A stretch of 64,000 bases of DNA from Pseudeuparius sepicola (taxonomy: Eukaryota; Arthropoda; Insecta; Coleoptera; Anthribidae), in the NCBI GenBank assembly GCA_963920635.1, contig OY987304.1, positions 34,782,365 to 34,846,364 of the forward strand, read 5' to 3'. Made by a program: the position numbers and the translations under genes. The notes below the pieces were generated by a model. The model searched no databases, was not told where the DNA came from, and worked only from the letters and a program-made list of their open reading frames with translations. Each line of letters starts with the position of its first letter. The stretch's first letter is position 1. Below, one piece after another: positions 31,801 to 41,962 of the stretch.

Positions 31801-34800
31801 GGTAATGAAGGCGTTACAACTCTGCTGCAGCTGGGCGTTGGGTCAACGAAGAGATATTTCCATCGATCGTCATTTACACCTAAAAAGATTTTGTTGAAAT
31901 TGAAATAACCAAAAAAATGATGTAAGGTATCTTATAGCCATTATTAACAAACTTAAGGCAGCCTTGTCAAGCTCACACTGAAGCATGGATTCCTAAACAA
32001 AATGAAATAACCTACCACCCTTAGTTTCAGTACCACTTGCATCTACTGCATCGTCCGCGCTGGAAATCGCAGGGTCAGTCGGTCGAAAGGTCACATCTAA
32101 CAGAAAAACATATATTTAAAGTAATTCGATAAACAAAACATACATCGGCATGTTCCTTCAAAAATTAGTCCCAGATAAACCCACACATCTGGGCTATAGC
32201 AAAGATCCATGCTCTTTGGCTATAGTTATAATTACAGGTAGGTAGATATCTGGGAGGTATGTACTTACTTATTTAAACAACCTTTACCTAAGTCCCAGAT
32301 AAAGGGTTTATCTGGGCATAAGTCATAGATAAGTGGGCTTATCTGGGTCTAAGTAACAAAAATAATAACATGTTATGTGTTAAAACTTAATTGACCGTTG
32401 AACGTACAGGTAAAAATAAGAGGCTCGGTGCCCAAAATGCAACTTTTGTAAAGAGGACCTTCTAGAACCTCCTAAAATTTGAAATTTGAATGTACTGAGG
32501 TATTTGGCTAGAAAAAGTTTGGAGGCCTACTTCGAGTAAGACGCCACAATAATTTTGCATGGCATTTATTTAAAATAAATAAGTAACCATTCTGCGCAGC
32601 TTTTTTATGGAGTGTCTACATTACCCCATGAGAGTGGGGTAATATTGACAGGGGGTCCGAATTATCCCGGATATTAAAAATTTTACTAATAATAAAATAA
32701 TAACCGTACTAAACTACAAAACCACGTAGGTTTGTTTGTCTTTCTTTATAGCGAAGAGGAATATACCACAACAATAAGGTCGATTCGGCAGGTCAGAATT
32801 CAAAATATGGCCGATGGTGGCAGCATCGTGATTCATTTATCAAAACTGCCAATTTAGCTCTCATACAGTGCCCTAGTTTATTGACTTCCTGCCCCTTACC
32901 CTCCCCACTCCGTTCCTTGCCCCTCTTTTGTGGTACCTCTATTATTTTTATTTGCTATCAGTTTAATGTATAGGGTGTCCCAAACTCGACGCCTCAGGGT
33001 TATTATAGGCAATCAAAAACAGCCAGTAAAAATTTGACTTGCGGATTTCTTGTAGGACCACTCAAGCTTGCTGTTGGGCCAAAAAGATAGTTTTTAGGAA
33101 TCTGGGAATTATAGGTTATGGCGTCATCAAATATAGGTATTTTCTCAGGACCATATCTACCTGTTTCTCTTTATATTTCGAAAGAGCACGTTTTTCTGAT
33201 CAACTTTCGTAAATAAAATTTTTTGTTGATCAGAAAAACGTGCTCTTTCCAAATATAAAGAGAAGCAGGTAGATATGGTCCTGGGAAAAATATATTTGAC
33301 GACGTCATAACCTATAATTCCCAAATTCCTAAAAACTATCTTTTGGCCCAACAGCAAGCTTGAGTGGTCCTACAACAAATCCACAAGTCAAATTTTTACT
33401 GGCTGTTTTTGATTGCCTATAATAACCCTGGGGCGTCGAGTTTGGGACAGCCTGTACATTAAACTGGTAGAGAGAAAAGAGTAGTGCCCACATTACCCCA
33501 GGTGCCCATATTCCCCTGGTCTGTACTACCTATCTTAGGTACCTACTTGAACTGATTTTTTAGGTTGTTCCAGTATTATCTAATTTTGCTTTTACCTCAC
33601 CAGACTCGAAAGAAGGAGAAAGCAAGCCGTCCTCTTGGCGGAAAAGCAAGCATTCGCGAGGATCACCCAGAAAACCCCCAACCACGAACTGATCAACATG
33701 ATCGATAGCTACAGGAACCAAGTCGAATTCCAACCACTCACTTCAGACGCGGACATCGAGGACCACTTGATCACTGTCGCCGTGAGAAAAAGGCCTTTGA
33801 ACCGATGCGAACTTCACAAGAGAGAAATAGACATCATTACTGTGCCCAGCCGAAATCAAATCGTTGTCCACGAACCAAAGATGAAACTAGATTTGACAAA
33901 GTATTTGGAAAACCATATGTTTAGATTCGATTACACATTTAACGAGAGTTGTTCCAATGACGTGGTGTATAAATATACTGCTCAACCACTAGTCAGAACG
34001 GTTTTTGATGGAGGATTTGCAACGTGCTTCGCGTATGGACAAACTGGTTCTGGTAAAACGTACACGATGAGTGGAAATACTGATTCAAACTGCCTCGAGA
34101 AAGGAATATATGCGCTAGCTGCATCAGATGTTTTCAATTTGGTAAACTCCGCAAAGTACAAACCTTTTGGATTCGTTGTTTCATGTAGTTTCTTCGAAAT
34201 ATACGTGAAAAAGGTCTTTGATCTCTTGAATAACAAAGAAGTTTTGAAGATACTTGAAGATGGTAGACAGCAAGTACAAGTTGTGGGTCTAACTGAAAAA
34301 CCGGTACAATCTGTTAAGGACGTCTTAAGACTTATCAAACAAGGCAACGAAGAAAGGGTTTCAGGACAGACTTCAGCAAATTTGAACTCCTCTAGGTCAC
34401 ACGTAGTGTTCCAAATTTATTTGAGAGCTGCAAGAAATACTGACAAGGTTTACGGCAAATTTTCGTTGATTGATTTGGCAGGGAATGAAAGGGGAGCAGA
34501 TACATTTTCATCATCCAGAATAACCAGGCTTGAAGGGGCAGAAATCAACCAAAGTCTGTTGTCTCTAAAAGAGTGTATTCGAGCACTAGGTAGAAAGGGA
34601 GCACATCTGCCGTTCAGGGGCTCCAAACTAACACAAATTTTGAGAGATTCTTTCGTCGGAGTGAACTCCAAAACATGCATGATCGCTATGGTGTCCCCAA
34701 ATTTAAGTTCTTGTGAGAATACCTTGAATACCTTGAGGTACGCGGATAGGGTGAAGGAGTTAGGAGGTGGGGACGTTAACAGCACGAGTAAATACGAAGA

Positions 34801-35071
34801 ACGAGGACACTTGGGAAGTTATTTTGGTACACAAAGCATTTTAAAAGTTGATGAGGAAGTCGAGGGACAAATAATTCCGGTGCAGTCTATTGATAAGATG
34901 TTGAAAGTGCACAAGGATTTTTTGGATAAAATTAGGGAAATAGAACACGAAACGGAGCGGGTGGCTGCTTATGAGACCGAACCGGAACAGTTTTATATAA
35001 GGTTGAAAACCATCGTCGAGGATGCCTTAGATTTTCTTTTGGTAACCAATGACGTGTTGGGGGATAGCTAG
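19826..35071 (+). CDS. Kinesin-13 microtubule depolymerase (Klp10A/KIF2-like), 2 exons
   Basis: Exons 19826-20319 and 33604-35071 join at ACAG|GTTGGT and TCACCAG|A in matching phase (AG + A = Arg165), giving 653 codons. Residues about 5-60 are the kinesin-13 N-terminal targeting domain ([32 protein letters not shown]). About 150-200 is the charged neck ([16 protein letters not shown]). The motor spans about 220-550, with P-loop GQTGSGKT at 310-317, switch I NLNSSRSH near 424 and switch [12 protein letters not shown] near 455. The class-specific KEC motif is kept ([10 protein letters not shown]). The loop-2 KVD finger reads KLD (259-261), a conservative change in a motif needed for depolymerisation. 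The C-terminal tail of about 100 residues is short for the family. Kinesin-13 proteins remove tubulin from microtubule ends at spindle poles and kinetochores. The 13.3-kb intron holds a hAT element, a tandem array, large foldbacks and a P-like relic. Which fly paralogue it matches best is not decided. Confidence 0.95.
20962..21113. mobile_element. Small TIR element, about 150 bp
   Basis: TTTGCACCGTCCTCGTAGCG at the left faces GTCGCTACAGCGGTGCAAA at the right. Internal CTTTTCAAGAG-like and AGATAGGA/TCTATCTT words also pair. A stray GCGGTGCAAAAACTTT near 25,800 may be another end of the family. Confidence 0.5.
21694..22000. repeat. Dispersed repeat (copy 2, interrupted by a hairpin)
   Basis: It matches 14,885-15,045 on both sides of the insertion. 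Before the hairpin, GGGGGCACCGGAAGTAT...GAGCCGAAATA aligns with GGGGGCGCCGGAAGCAT...GAGTCGAAATA. After it, AGCTCGGTGAAAAGGGGCAA aligns with GGCTCGACAAAAAGGGGCAA. Confidence 0.65.
21785..21938. mobile_element. 154-bp hairpin MITE
   Basis: GCCTGGTTCATGCAGCAAC followed by TTTATCTTTTA is exactly mirrored at the right end; the arms pair for about 60 bp. It interrupts a dispersed repeat whose near-empty site is at about 14,975-14,990. The flanking TAA/TTA suggests a 2-3 bp target duplication (inference). Confidence 0.75.
23571..25280. repeat. Tandem array, six copies of a 285-bp GC-rich unit
   Basis: ATAGTAGG recurs at 23,571, 23,856, 24,141, 24,426, 24,711 and 24,996, exactly 285 bp apart. Only two variable sites were seen. 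CTCAGAG changes to CTCCGAG in units 4 and 5. GGGCGGGGC changes to GGGCGAGGC in units 5 and 6. Each unit has a GC-rich core starting CAGGGCCGGCTCTAGGCGGG, resembling a hAT-type terminus, and an AT-rich half. Near identity means recent amplification or strong homogenisation. Confidence 0.97.
25507..25545. repeat. GGA microsatellite
   Basis: Purine-rich run of GGA/GAA triplets inside the hAT element, next to GCGCCCCACGGCGGCGAG. Confidence 0.9.
25991..26010. repeat. CAAT microsatellite
   Basis: Five perfect CAAT units. Confidence 0.9.
26174..26340. repeat. One-ended relative of the 15.8-16.6 kb foldback
   Basis: ACAGGATGATTTTTTAGG, TTTCCTCGCTTATTTTGCGC, AAGAAACAAAAACATGG and ATCGGCATCCATGGCCAA match the left arm at 15,773-15,915. 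No opposing arm was found nearby. Confidence 0.65.
26809..28574. mobile_element. Compound nested foldback, about 1.77 kb, in kinesin intron
   Basis: There are at least four layers. The outer ends TACAGGGTGTCTCATTTTGA (26,809) and its inverse (28,574) enclose arms of about 130 bp. Immediately inside, CCAGGGCCGG at 26,941 faces CCGGCCCTGG ending at 28,439, with arms of about 310 bp holding GTGGCTATGGAAACAAGT and GAAACTGTACTCGG. Inside that lie two hairpins side by side: 27,254-27,657 (ends GTACAGTACAAATTTTATGC and inverse) and 27,654-28,128 (ends GTACAGGGTGTTCCCG and inverse). They meet at a shared GTACAG. No transposase frame remains. Confidence 0.85.
28575..29514. other. Intronic stretch, no gene recognised
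   Basis: AT-rich kinesin intron between the compound foldback and the P-like relic; nothing recognised. Confidence 0.5.
29515..32105 (-). pseudogene. P-element / THAP9-like transposase relic
   Basis: Minus-strand blocks appear in family order. A basic, coiled region reads [20 protein letters not shown] (about 31,750-31,680). The block [20 protein letters not shown] is at about 31,520. An RNase-H-like core has [34 protein letters not shown] and LTSDMGPNQ (31,340-31,020). Then come [12 protein letters not shown] and [17 protein letters not shown] (30,600-30,420), and the C-terminal signature [18 protein letters not shown] with [15 protein letters not shown] (about 29,810-29,690). Frames are broken at several points and an unrelated GC-rich piece follows [10 protein letters not shown]. 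Small introns may separate the first blocks. No zinc-binding THAP domain was found upstream. It lies antisense in the kinesin intron. Confidence 0.8.
32106..32958. other. Intronic stretch, no gene recognised
   Basis: Includes several short repeats of TTATCTGGG and CCCAGATAA around 32,170-32,350 that could pair. No gene recognised. Confidence 0.45.
32959..33466. mobile_element. Foldback element, about 508 bp, near kinesin exon 2
   Basis: The ends CAGTTTAATGTATAGGGTGT and its inverse (CCTGTACATTAAACTG) bound arms of about 235 bp, nearly fully complementary through CCCAAACTCGACG, AGCAAGCTTGAGTGGTCC-type and GTAGATATGGTCC words. The loop is about 20 bp near 33,215. It ends about 140 bp before the kinesin splice acceptor. 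A related end lies near 61,430-61,475. Confidence 0.85.
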
Positions 35072-35095
35072 GCGATATATTCTGTAAAATTATAC

Positions 35096-35101
35096 AATAA
35101 A
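35096..35101 (+). terminator. Polyadenylation signal of the kinesin gene
   Basis: Canonical AATAAA 25 bp after the TAG stop, followed by T-rich sequence. Confidence 0.7.
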
Positions 35102-35936
35102 CTTTTATATCTTTATTATTTGTTTTGTACCAACATTCCACAATTACCTTTCATTGATTTTACGAATTATAATCCCAAAGCTGAACATACCACAACCACA
35201 ACTACCCAGCATTGTGATCATAATGAGTTAATAAATTCACCTATTATCTATTATTAGGCATGCCACAAGTTGTATCTAGAAAGAGAATTTAACAACTGCA
35301 AATAATTTAAGTACTGAGTGGGCTCTGTGCAAGGACTAAATTTACTACTAAAATTGAAAATATTTCATGTACAGCATAGATTAAAGGAGTCCTCATTTTT
35401 GAAACCGCCCGCAAAGAATCCTACTACACCAACTTTCAAACTATAATTTTGAAGCGAAACAAATTAAAACAGATAAATTTCAAATGGAGCCCAACTTTAA
35501 ACGGTAATTAATCCATTGCAGGTCACTGTGGATCTTCTTTTCAGTTTTAAATTAATCTAGGTATAATAAATGAAGAACGCAGCCTACTTCATAGTTTATC
35601 TTAACGATCTTACCGGGTGGGTGAAAAATTACGTAAAAGTTGGGCTCCATTTGACATATTTCACAAGATGGACTCTCTGTATTTTGGTTTTGGTCTTCTC
35701 TGTAGTAGAACCTAATGGTGTAAGTAGATTTTTTGCAAATCAATAGTTTAAGAGTTATTGAATAGAAGTTTCTCTTTAAAAGTGACCGTCATTCAAAAAA
35801 TGAATTTGAAGTATAAGGGGGCCGATAAAAAAAATATCACCAAACATTTCTTTTGCAGATTAATAAAATCTATTTTTTTACCTACATAACTATTAGAAAA
35901 CCTTTAACTTCCTGAATATTCAGTTTTTTTAAATAG
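35102..35936. other. Intergenic stretch, no gene recognised
   Basis: Downstream of the kinesin gene; nothing recognised apart from short pairing words (GTTGGGCTCCATTTGA near 35,640 against CAAATGGAGCCCAAC near 35,480) that form a loose hairpin. Confidence 0.45.
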
Positions 35937-36705
35937 TAACTTCCGGTTTTAGTGGAAAAGAAAGTGATTTGCTGTATTTTACAACTTACATCATTTAACC
36001 ACAATAGGATTCCCTCGAGGATTCCTTTTGTAATTCTGAATCCAACGATATTTATATAATTTGGCCTATTTGTGTCCAATCGTTTCCCAAATGGTAACGA
36101 AAGAAGCTCCATCAATGGTCTCTTGTGTCAGTGTCTGATGTTCGATTCAAGCTGGTCAAACATTAGAACCAGATTTATGAAAAATCAAGTCAGCCATGAC
36201 AATAAAACTGACAATCAAGTAGTCTGTCAATTCAATATCTCTACTTACTTGTCAGATTAATTTCAACTTTTGTTGCTGAAGATATAGTTACTAGTAACAG
36301 TTTAAAAAAATGTAAGAGCTGGTCTCTTACGAATTGTGCTTCGTGTATATAAGATTTATTTCGACTGAAATAATTAATATGGCAAATAAATAGAAATGTT
36401 GAATTTACAACCTACTTGATTGTCAGTTTTATTGGCATGGCTGACTTGATATTTCACAAATCTGGTTCTAATGTTTTGCCTACTTGCATCAAACATAAAA
36501 TACCGACTCGTAAGAGACGGTGTTATCTAGTTTGGTGGCGCTTTTTTGGAAAATATCTCGGAACTGGTTGAAGAAAAACAGGTTAATAATTTATATATTG
36601 TTGGATTCAGAATTAAAGAGGGAATCTTATAATGGTTAAATGAAATTTGCAAGTTGTAAGTAAAATAGAGCAAATCGCACCCATTTCCGCTAAAACCAGA
36701 ATTAC
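35937..36705. mobile_element. Foldback element, about 770 bp (family X, copy 1)
   Basis: The left arm (ACTTCCGGTTTTAGTGGAAA..., AACTGACAATCAAGTAG) is inverted at the right (CTACTTGATTGTCAGTTTTA..., CCGCTAAAACCAGAATTAC). The arms are roughly 300 bp and diverged. Copy 2 of one arm is at 52,730-53,110. There is no coding capacity. It directly abuts a 20-bp minisatellite. Confidence 0.75.
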
Positions 36706-36706
36706 C

Positions 36707-36808
36707 CGACTTACATCTCGGAATTCCGACTTACATCTCGGAATTCCGACTTACATCTCGGAATTCCGACTTACATCTCGGAATTCCGACTTACATCTCG
36801 GAATTCCG
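36707..36808. repeat. 20-bp minisatellite, five copies
   Basis: The unit CGACTTACATCTCGGAATTC repeats five times without change, followed by degenerate copies (TTATTCCGACTTGTAAGTCG) to about 36,870. The repeats are directly adjacent, so this is not a CRISPR array. Confidence 0.95.
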
Positions 36809-36904
36809 ACTTGTTAGTAGGAATGAACTTATTCCGACTTGTAAGTCGAAATGACCTTATTCCGAGATATATTTAGTTCTGGATAAAATATTTACAGCGA
36901 CTGA

Positions 36905-37229
36905 TTTCATTTACGAACCCCACCTCGTACACAACATGCCACTCTCGCACGCCCAGGCCCAGCCGTCTCGGCTCTTCCATCCAAATCGCCCGTCTGTATA
37001 CCAGCACCAGCCGGTCGCAGTCGGCGCTGGTCGTTTTCAGAGTGGGCATCTGGCTGATCGCAGTAGGCCTGTTAGTGAAACGTGCTTGCGTCGCCGAAGT
37101 CTCTCCGTGCTTCCCCTCGCGTCATTTTTTGAGGAAGATGAGAAAAACCCTGTGCGGTTAGAGTCCGTGGCGACATCTTTGGGGCCGAGGATATTATTCG
37201 GAGGTTTTTGAGTGAAGAATTTGAAGAAG
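36905..37229 (+). promoter_or_regulatory. Candidate GC-rich promoter / non-coding first exon
   Basis: This stretch is clearly richer in GC and CpG than its surroundings and ends in a consensus splice donor (GAAGAAG|GTAAGT at 37,229/37,230). A 91-codon frame (36,936-37,211) starts with ATG but resembles no protein and may be an upstream ORF or chance. The next plus-strand coding exon with an acceptor is the SH2D4-like exon at 62,303, so this could be its 5' untranslated exon with a 25-kb intron. That link is inference. Confidence 0.4.
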
Positions 37230-40200
37230 GTAAGTTGGTGGTATTGAATATTTTTATGGGTTGACGGTTGACCCGTTGGCCGCCTGACCTACCTACTGAA
37301 AAATTCGAAGATTTTATTTAGTGGTTGAAAATAAGCTATGGAAGACCAGAAAACGAGCAATAAGTATTTAGGTAATAAAAAAATCTAATTTTCATTTGGG
37401 GTTTCCGTCAAATCATTTTATAGGTAGCGTAAACTTGCTGTTGATTGTGCTGGTATTCTTTTAAAAATCTTTAAGGAACTTATTAAGTGCTTGGCTAAAA
37501 TTGGCGTTAACGTGTGATTTCTGCACCAGGTGTTTATAAATTCTTCTAAAAAATCGATAACTTGTTTGTTTCCATTGAGTGCCCTTGTAGCCCCTGTATA
37601 TAAAAAGTCAATATAGCCCGCCTAGGAGATTAGGTACATATAAGAGTGCCAAAAATCTGGCTATAAGAATATATTATTTTTGCTTAACCTTTTTTTGCAG
37701 AACGTGTCAGCATCAGCATTCATTATTTTAGAATTGAAGAAATAAAATATTTAGATCCATAATATTATGGTAAAAAATCAGTTCTTGACTAAAATAATAG
37801 CCACAGAAAAAAGGGCTGATCATCTTGGGGGTTACCAATGACGCCGTAACAGGGTTACACAGTACCCATCTAAGGTATATTTTCTGATACTCGCATTAGC
37901 TAGCAAACTTAGAGAGGAAGACAGGTATACTGTTCTATTAGTATAAACCAAGACTTATGATATAAAACTAAAAGAGATGTACTTAGCTCTTGCTCTGATT
38001 AGTCTTCGCCTGTTATCAATATCAATACCTAAACTATACAGACTGATATCATATCATTGGTTGGTATAAATGACACGCAATACCTACCCAGGCATAAATA
38101 AATAATATAAAACACGTAATATTTAGATATTGTAGGTAGATAGGTACTACACGGAATAAGGTTATTCTTCTTTTTGTCGTTGTGTTTTTGTAATACGAGA
38201 TTTTTGGCCTCTTGTGACCCTCTGGTGTTCAAGACGATGAAACTTTTGTATTTGCGAGAGATTATATATTTTATTTACTTCTTTTTGGCCTTTTTTAAAC
38301 TGGAATTTTATGCAGCAGGAACCGTTACGTGAAGAGTCATCCATAATATGATAATATAAGGCTGAAATTCATCGGATCTTTCTTTTCAAAGCCGTCTAAT
38401 ATATCACTGTCTCCTTTGTTTGAAAAAGGGGTTAAATTTATGGTGACATATTTATTAAAATATTAGGTAATAACCTACTTATCACTTTACCAGCATAATA
38501 AGTGCTTTATTTTGTAAGTATTAGCGGTGACTATAGAAAGAATTTTTTCACTGGTATTAGCCTTATTTATACAAGGGTATTAGGTATTCGGTATGCCAAC
38601 TAAAAGAAAGCCCGTAGGAAAAATTTTGGTGCAAAATTTATTATTCCACTCCATTCATTGTATCCTCGTGACAAATAGTTAAGGTCGATTCCTACTTGAA
38701 TCGACTTCCTACTTTGAGATCACCGCCAGTATGATCGCTAAAGGCAAATAGATATAAAAATCGACCTTGTGTTGAAAAAATCGTAAACATTTCCAAATTG
38801 GTATTATTTTGCCCACATAAAAATATTTTGACCTTTACTTGAGGTTTTACACTGTACAAAACATCATTGGAATTGGAAGGGACCACGGAAATCTCTTTAT
38901 TAAATCTAAACTCGGTCGGTACCTAGGTAGGTACTTAATGATAAATTGCATTCCTGTATGTACATACCTATGCCCAACTAACACATTCCCTAAAATGTAT
39001 GTTGTATGTTATATACCTATGGAATCATTTATTGACATATTATATCAGGAATACCTTAATTTATTGTCATCTACCTACATATTATAATTTGCTTTGTTTA
39101 AATTGGAGCAGAATATGGCATAGTCACACTAATAGTCGGTTAATTAAACTTTAATACTGAGACAAATTTCACTGTGTACCTACTACGGATTTTGTGAGAT
39201 GAATGATACAGTAGCTATTAATGGACTTTTACCCTAAAAAGGTATACTGTGTACCTAAACAGTGAATATTGACAAAAAAAAATGGTCAAACGCCATGAAA
39301 AGGACGCAATGGCTTCCAAATTAAATATGTGAAATACAAAAAAAAATCAAACCAATTTTTTAATTGCCTCAATTGAGAAACACGAACGCGTCTCTCGAGC
39401 TGAGTTGTTCTTTGTGCATGTTACCACACTAGAAAATTAACTATCACAGCATAAATAGACTAGATTTACTGAATTCCCACAATAGGCGCCCTAAAACTAG
39501 GGATGATAGCGTCTGTATGACCCGTGTATAGGCACAGACCACAGACTTATATAGCGAAGCTATATAGGTCTGTGGTATAGGTATAATCTGTGCTTAGACT
39601 ATCTATTTTGGTTAGAATTTTAAATTAATAAACACCCCTATTATTGCAAGACGAAGCTTGCCATAGCGACCACGTGAACTGTACCTACCAATTCCGGTGA
39701 TGGCGAATGGTGCAATATGCTGGTAATGTGGTAATCTGTGGCAATATGATCTTCGAATTTCCCATGGAGTGACAAAATGCAAACTATTCTGCCATTCGAC
39801 TCGATGTCCGAGAAACAACAGTACCTAGATACCTAATGAATTTACCAATACCCGTCCACTTGCTGTCAATTTAGATTTACCGGTGCGAATTGCAATTTTC
39901 TTCTGCAACAAAACGGTACAGTCTTCTAAAACCGATAAACTAACAACCAGCAAGCAGTGTCTCCCGTACCGCGAATTGCCAGCAAAAATGCTCGTAACTG
40001 TACAAGGCATCGGCTGGTGATTGGCATTGAACAAATTGCCGTGGTGTTTTTATTGCTTTCTCAAAGAGGCATGGGCTTCGTTGTTTCCACAACAAACGTA
40101 CCTCGAAACACACACAACCTAGGTACGGTCTGAATGTTAGATATAATCACTGGTGCGGTGCACATATCTATAACCGCCCACTGAAAAATAAATTCTACAA

Positions 40201-41962
40201 GTAAAAGGATTGGCATAGTTTTTGTACAATGACTTATATTAACGCAGTTTTAAAGTTTTCAAGACAAAGGAGATCACATAATAGTAGAAGATAATGGGTC
40301 GTTAAGTAAGTCAAGTATGTCAACTGGGGAAAATTAAGAATTATTTTTGTAAAAACCTGCATTGATAATATTAGACCAATGTGTGGAAAGTTGCAAATTC
40401 AAGCGAATTTAAGATGAAGAAGAAACCTCTGATTGATCCTACATGAAGTCCCGGTGGTTGATATGACTATTTTATGAGAAAAACACTTACATAAAACTCT
40501 TCAGGCATTCAATCTTTGATAGTTTCTTCACCACATTACCTATACCGTACAATCTACCAATTTTGGCGATTTCAAATATATCTGAGGGGCTCTACTACGC
40601 TTTATTGAGCGAGAAAATTCACAGATTTGTTATTTCGCGAAAATCAATTTGACTCTTACGTCACTACTTTATATCCTTCGGGGTTACGTGAAAAAAATTC
40701 TTAATAATTTTTTTAAACTTTTTTTTGTCTATATCACTATTGATTTAGTGAATCTAGACTCTTAATTTCAATTTTTGAAATATTATCTTCTATATCACAT
40801 CACCACCCGATTTTCATGATGTTGTGATGGAAACATCTTGGTAGGTACATAAATCATAAAAGTATCTATGCACCAAGTTTAATGCAAATCATGTAAAAAA
40901 TTTTGAGCTATTCAGATTGAAATTTAAGGGGAAGCTAGTTTCAATGATAAATAAAACTCATCACACTAAAATTTTAGTTTTACCTTGACAAGACAACACT
41001 TATCAACTAGGTAGGTAGGTGTGCCTACTTACGATTCGAACTGAGCAAAAGTTCATGTTCTTATTCTCATATTTGAAGGAAGTTAAATAGATTCTGATGA
41101 CGTATAGATAATTCAAATCACGATGTTTGGTGTCAAAAAACTTTATCTAAAATTTAAACCCAACATACTCTCAACTGCAATGTCTTAGTTGTCTAAGTTA
41201 GTATAAATTCTGTCTAATCTAAAGTGTATTTTTACAAATGATCTTTACTTAAACCTTTGGTAGAGGTAATATTTTAACCCGAATGTGTTTATCTACATCT
41301 GCTATGTTAGCCGAAACAATTTATATTGTTATTAAATAAACAATCACAATTTACATTTTTGGGATTCTATTATTACCTATAGTTTTACTTACCTAGTTAC
41401 TTAGCCACGTGAATGCTAAGTTACAGAAATAATATTTATTTTCCTTTCATCGCCCTCCGGCATTTATTTGCTTCAGGAATTTACCTACTATGGGTTATAT
41501 ACATATATTTCAAAATATACTAGTTTTTGGTTGGTACTAGTTAAGTATTTAACTCCCTGATTGCACTTGCAAACATAATGAAGTTTGACATTCTTATCAC
41601 GGGATGTTGTTCACGGATTAAAAAATGTGTTTCATTTCCTATGATATACCAATCGAATGTTCTTATTCGAAACATTTAAATCAGAAATGGAGCAAACAAT
41701 CTTCTAAACATCACAAAAATATGTGGATTATTCGTGGGCGTACAAGCAGAACCCTTTAAGTCCACTTTTTTGCGAAATGAGAAATTTGTCATGTCTAAAT
41801 TAGATTAACGCTTCGGGCAAATAAACATTTAAGTCCACTTCTCATATATTTTACATTTTAGTAAATATGACTAATGAAAAAAATATCGATGTACCTAAGT
41901 CTCTGTTTATGATATTTTTAACATGTAGAATCATTTAGTGCACTTATGCGGTTTTCTATTTC
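37230..41962. other. Non-coding stretch (intergenic or first intron)
   Basis: AT-rich, with many GTAGGTAC-type words. A 60-codon minus-strand frame at 38,162-38,344 starts with ATG (MDDSSRNGSCCIKFQFKKGQ) and is basic at its end, but matches nothing I know. A hairpin lies at 39,538-39,576. No gene recognised. Confidence 0.45.
39538..39576. repeat. Hairpin, about 18-bp stem
   Basis: ACCACAGACTTATATAGC, loop GAA, then GCTATATAGGTCTGTGGT; one mismatch. GGCACAGAC to the left and AATCTGTGC to the right extend it weakly. Confidence 0.7.

Noticed and set aside
36707..36808. Possible CRISPR array
   Set aside because: The 20-bp units are directly adjacent with no spacers, and the genome is eukaryotic. 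It is a minisatellite.
36936..37211. 91-codon frame in the GC-rich block as a coding gene
   Set aside because: No family resemblance and low-complexity basic composition. It may be an upstream ORF in a non-coding exon.
38162..38344. 60-codon minus ATG frame as a small gene
   Set aside because: No recognised domain, signal peptide or promoter. It is kept only as a note in the stretch description.
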